This document shows, one piece after another, positions 60,963 to 64,000 of a stretch of DNA of 64,000 nt. Each line of letters begins with the position of its first letter. Position 1 is the stretch's first letter. The notes under the pieces are model-generated. The model saw nothing but the letters and a program-made list of their open reading frames with translations. It ran no database searches and was not told the DNA's origin. Source of the stretch: Paulownia fortunei (taxonomy: Eukaryota; Streptophyta; Magnoliopsida; Lamiales; Paulowniaceae). The stretch lies in NCBI GenBank assembly GCA_019321725.1, contig CM033109.1, positions 21,545,993-21,609,992 of the forward strand, written 5' to 3'. Made by a program: the position numbers and the translations under genes.

Positions 60963-62176
60963 CATAGCAACAGATAAAGAAAATGTCTCTAGTTTAGCCT
61001 GATAATGTGGATGCAGCAGACCACAGATTCCTGTGGATGGAGAAAAGATATTTGTGACCTCTGTCCTGGTTTTTTGGACATTATCGGAGGAACAATAATG
61101 AAAATTACAGGGTATGATAAGATTGGTAGTTACAGGAGAAATATACTAGTATTAAGCTGCATATTCACTGAATTGAAATTTTTTGTATAGTATTACTCCA
61201 CATCCATTCTGAAGAGACAGCAGAATACAAAGAAATTTGCAGGCCTTCAAAGATATTCATCTTTATCCCTAAATTTCCCTACGTATATACCGTTCAAGCT
61301 CCTGGCTTTGTGATGTATAATTTGTTAACAACTTATCTTCGGCAGCTCATTGAAGAATCACATGGATCATAGGAGGGAAGAAAATGGACATTACTAGCTG
61401 CAGAAAGAAATCGGAAATCATTCTTCTGATATCGAAGAAGAAGGTGATAGTATCATGAGATCCATGAAACTCTCTGGTTAGGAAGAGTGTAACTGTATAT
61501 TTCACAAATTGTAACGATTCATGTTTTGAAATGCACCTGCATTTTTTAGGATTGGTGTCGAAAATTTATATGTTGAAATATGACAATAAGGCAGTGCTTT
61601 ATTGCAGTGAAATTGATGATACTTTCCAGTTTAAGATTGTTAAATTTTACATGTAACTTATGATCAAGAGGTGAAATATAGTTTTTGGGACAACTTTCAC
61701 AACTTGTACTAATGAATCTCTCCTCTTTTATTTTGGCAGAATTTGATTCATCATAGTAGTCTAGTATAAAATGGGTTTGCATTTGGCAATGTCACTGACG
61801 AGTGTTTGCAAACAGTTAAAAAAAAAAAAAAAACGTTTCAGAGCTTTTAGTTTTAAAGAAATGATTCGGAAATGTAAATAAATGCAAACTTCTACTTTTG
61901 CTTTATTTTTTATTTTTTTTATATATATAGAAGCTACAATAGGCCAAAAGCTGATATTTTCATAAATATTTGAATTTTTTTCTTGAAAATTTATATCTTT
62001 GATATTTTTGTGAAAAAATAATTTTTATCGTCAATTAAATCACAATAATTTTGTCCCATAATGCTTCACCAACCCATAATATATATACGCACGTATATTT
62101 GTATACATATGTACATATAAACATACAAATATATTTAATAGTAAAATATTTTATACATTACATATATATATATATA
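60963..62176. other. 3' flank of the hydrolase gene
   Basis: Probably 3' UTR for several hundred bases (a more balanced composition continues to about 61500), then AT-rich DNA. No clear AATAAA and no further gene. Confidence 0.5.
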
Positions 62177-63055
62177 TGATGTTCATAATTTTGGCTCAAT
62201 CCAACTAGATATTCAGGCTCAAGAAGTTTAAGTCAAGTAAAAAGCCCAAACAATTTATAAACATTAGACACTAGCCAAACAAAGTACACAGATTCATAAG
62301 ATTTAAATTATATCAAAAGCCCATGTCCCAAACAAGTAGATATAAATACCCACTCCTACACATTTATAAGGTAGACAATTTTATTCTACGCTTTAAGTTA
62401 GTTTATTCTTTTGGATATATACTGACCTCAAGGACCCCTAATCGTCTATTCGTGCTATAAACAGGAAATTCATTTTCAAAAACTACGAGTTCTTGGACAC
62501 GTATTGAGGATTTGTGAACATACATCAACATACGAAAAATAGAAGCATCATTTGGTGCTGTCTATGGAAACTCTATGTAGCAACATTGAGGATGCAATCT
62601 TGTTGCAAAGGCACAAAAACAAGCGTTCAGAACACTCAACAAGAGTAGAGGATCAACGGGAATGGAGTAGACCAACAGTCCCAAGAGCGCCTTTTCTAGT
62701 GATCCCAGAAGCGTCTGCCCCAGCCTTCCTAGAAGCGTCCATGAAAGAACGTCCACCCCAGCATTCCCAAGAGCATCCGCCCCAGCAATCCGAGGAGTGT
62801 CCACCCCACTAGTCCCAGAAGCATGCGCTCCAACGACTTCAAGAGTCTCAGCACTAATGAGCTCCCACAATACCAAAATAACAAGTCTCAACAAGTTCAA
62901 GCTTGGACCTGAAGCAATTCGGGTTGGGCTAAATAACTTTTTTTTTAGGCCCAACTCGTTTTTAAGCCTAACTCGCCTCACTAGCCTGGTTCTAATGGGC
63001 CGATCCGGGGCGTGGACAGACTACATGAACTAAGCATACGGGCTGGCCCAACGGT
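62177..63055 (+). mobile_element. Truncated Ty3/Gypsy-like retrotransposon: 5' LTR, leader and gag start
   Basis: The LTR 62177-62530 starts TGATGTTCATA and ends CATACATCAACA, with a TATA motif (agatataaatacc, 62339-62351), and belongs to the same family as the solo LTR at 38861. Downstream, TTTGGTGCTGTCTATGGAAA (62551-62570) resembles the TTGGCGCCGTCTGTGGGAA leader/primer-binding word of Tat-like Gypsy elements. A gag-like frame follows from ATG 62564 with Pro/Gln-rich imperfect 27-base repeats (CCCCAGCATTCCCAAGAGCA type, 62740-62830) and stops at 62812. No protease, RT or integrase is present in the window, and no second LTR. Confidence 0.6.
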
Positions 63056-63139
63056 CTATTCTTTTTAAAAAAATATATATATATATATATTAATTTTTGA
63101 AAATTTAATATGTTTAATTCATATCCTAACATTAAATTT

Positions 63140-63700
63140 GTAAATTTTGATTTTGATTTTTTATATAAAATTTTAGTATTGTATACTTAATACTATTTTA
63201 CTTTAATTTGATATATTTACTACTATTTTTATTTGATTATTTAGTTACATTAAGTTTAGATTATTTTTGTTTGATTATTGATTATCGTATTATACTTTTT
63301 TTAGTTTAGTATACTATGTACTATTATTTTTTTAGTAATATACTTACTTTCTAATTTTAAATTTTTTTATGATTTTTTTTAGTTTAGTATACTTAGTATA
63401 ATTTTGTTTTAATTTGATATATATATTACTATTTTTAGTTGACTATTAATTATCATAATAGATTTTTTGAGTTTATTATATTAAGTACTATTATATATTT
63501 TTTAGTGTTATACTTACTTTCCAACTTTATATTTTATTTTTGATAATTTTTTTTAGTTTAGTATACTTAGGACTATTTTTATGACTTATTTTAGTTTATT
63601 ATATTTAATACAGTTTTATTTTATTATTAATAAACTTAGAAAAATTTATTATACTTACTATTATATTATTCTAACTTTATGTTTTTAACTATGATCTTTA
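63140..63700. repeat. Degenerate AT-rich tandem repeat, period about 165 bp
   Basis: The composite word TTTAGT..TATACTTACTTTC followed by AA.TTT.A.ATTTT and TTTTTAGTTTAGTATACT occurs at about 63339-63400 and 63501-63567, and partial units (tttagtttagtatact) recur from 63303. There is no coding potential. Confidence 0.6.
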
Positions 63701-64000
63701 TATTAACTAGTATATAATTTTTTAGTTAATTATTTTTAGTGTATCATTCCAAAAATTGATATTGATTTTTAATTAATTATTATCCTAAATTTATTTTATC
63801 CAAGATGTTGTAATACATATATGGTTCAAACAATTTAACAAAATTGAAAGGGCCTCAGAGGTTAGTTTCTTCTTTTCTTCCCGAATGGTAATGAATTCGA
63901 ATATCTTAAGTTACAAATATGAATTTCTGGCAAAAATCATTAATAATATATAATATAATTATAAATAATATATAAAATATTACATGGCCCATGATGGCCT
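63701..64000. other. Right edge, AT-rich
   Basis: I see nothing recognisable. Confidence 0.5.

Noticed and set aside
1..64000. CRISPR arrays, prokaryotic operons or organelle gene insertions
   Set aside because: No regularly spaced identical short repeats, no ribosome-binding-site-led gene strings, and no recognisable plastid or mitochondrial genes; the window is ordinary nuclear plant DNA.

Overview
The window is eukaryotic nuclear DNA from a dicot flowering plant. It is very AT-rich, genes are sparse and split by GT-AG introns, and the proteins are plant-specific families: an LBD transcription factor, an SLP2-type phosphatase, an RNase H-like/RBR ubiquitin ligase, the plant form of ATP synthase subunit d, and a plant alpha/beta hydrolase. 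There is no operon structure and no CRISPR array. I found no convincing rRNA or intact tRNA gene. Species cannot be fixed from the sequence alone.

Layout. (1) 1-420, minus: N-terminal 140 codons of a tRNA-splicing endonuclease subunit Sen2, running off the left edge; its ATG sits just behind a leader-intron acceptor, and two possible leader exons lie at about 2.7-2.8 kb and 3.1-3.4 kb. (2) 3.5-15.6 kb: AT-rich intergenic DNA with repeats and one perfect 112-bp hairpin (9228-9339). (3) 15833-17269, plus: two-exon LBD1/LBD11-type LOB-domain gene. (4) 17.3-25.0 kb: intergenic, with small duplications and a weak SINE-like trace. (5) 25191-26405, plus: intronless SLP2 phosphatase, followed directly by a tandem copy of its own 3' coding end and, 1.4 kb further on, a decayed SLP2 pseudogene. 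(6) 29112-32937, minus: three-exon RBR E3 ligase with an N-terminal RNase H-like domain. (7) 33.0-45.5 kb: transposon-rich DNA, including a candidate 4.45-kb solo LTR with internal S-R-S-R-R duplications, a 476-bp solo LTR with a perfect TSD nested in an older repeat, a G-rich minisatellite and a MITE candidate. (8) 45637-51728, plus: five-exon gene for mitochondrial ATP synthase subunit d, complete at 168 aa. (9) 51.8-56.3 kb: two MITE candidates and AT-rich DNA. (10) 56799-60962, plus: six-exon membrane-anchored alpha/beta hydrolase with one GC-AG intron and a single-base frameshift in exon 5. (11) 62177-63055: 5' LTR plus gag start of a Ty3/Gypsy-like element from the same family as the 38.9-kb solo LTR, then a degenerate AT-rich tandem repeat to the right edge.

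The genes are ordinary, functionally unrelated housekeeping and regulatory genes; nothing suggests a cluster working together. I did not find a novel multi-gene system. The most informative unusual signals are the SLP2 duplication remnants, the perfect hairpin, the hydrolase frameshift and GC-AG intron, the alternating purine-pyrimidine tract, and the nested LTR structures. All exon borders were read by eye from splice consensus, reading phase and remembered family conservation; no alignment or transcript data were available.
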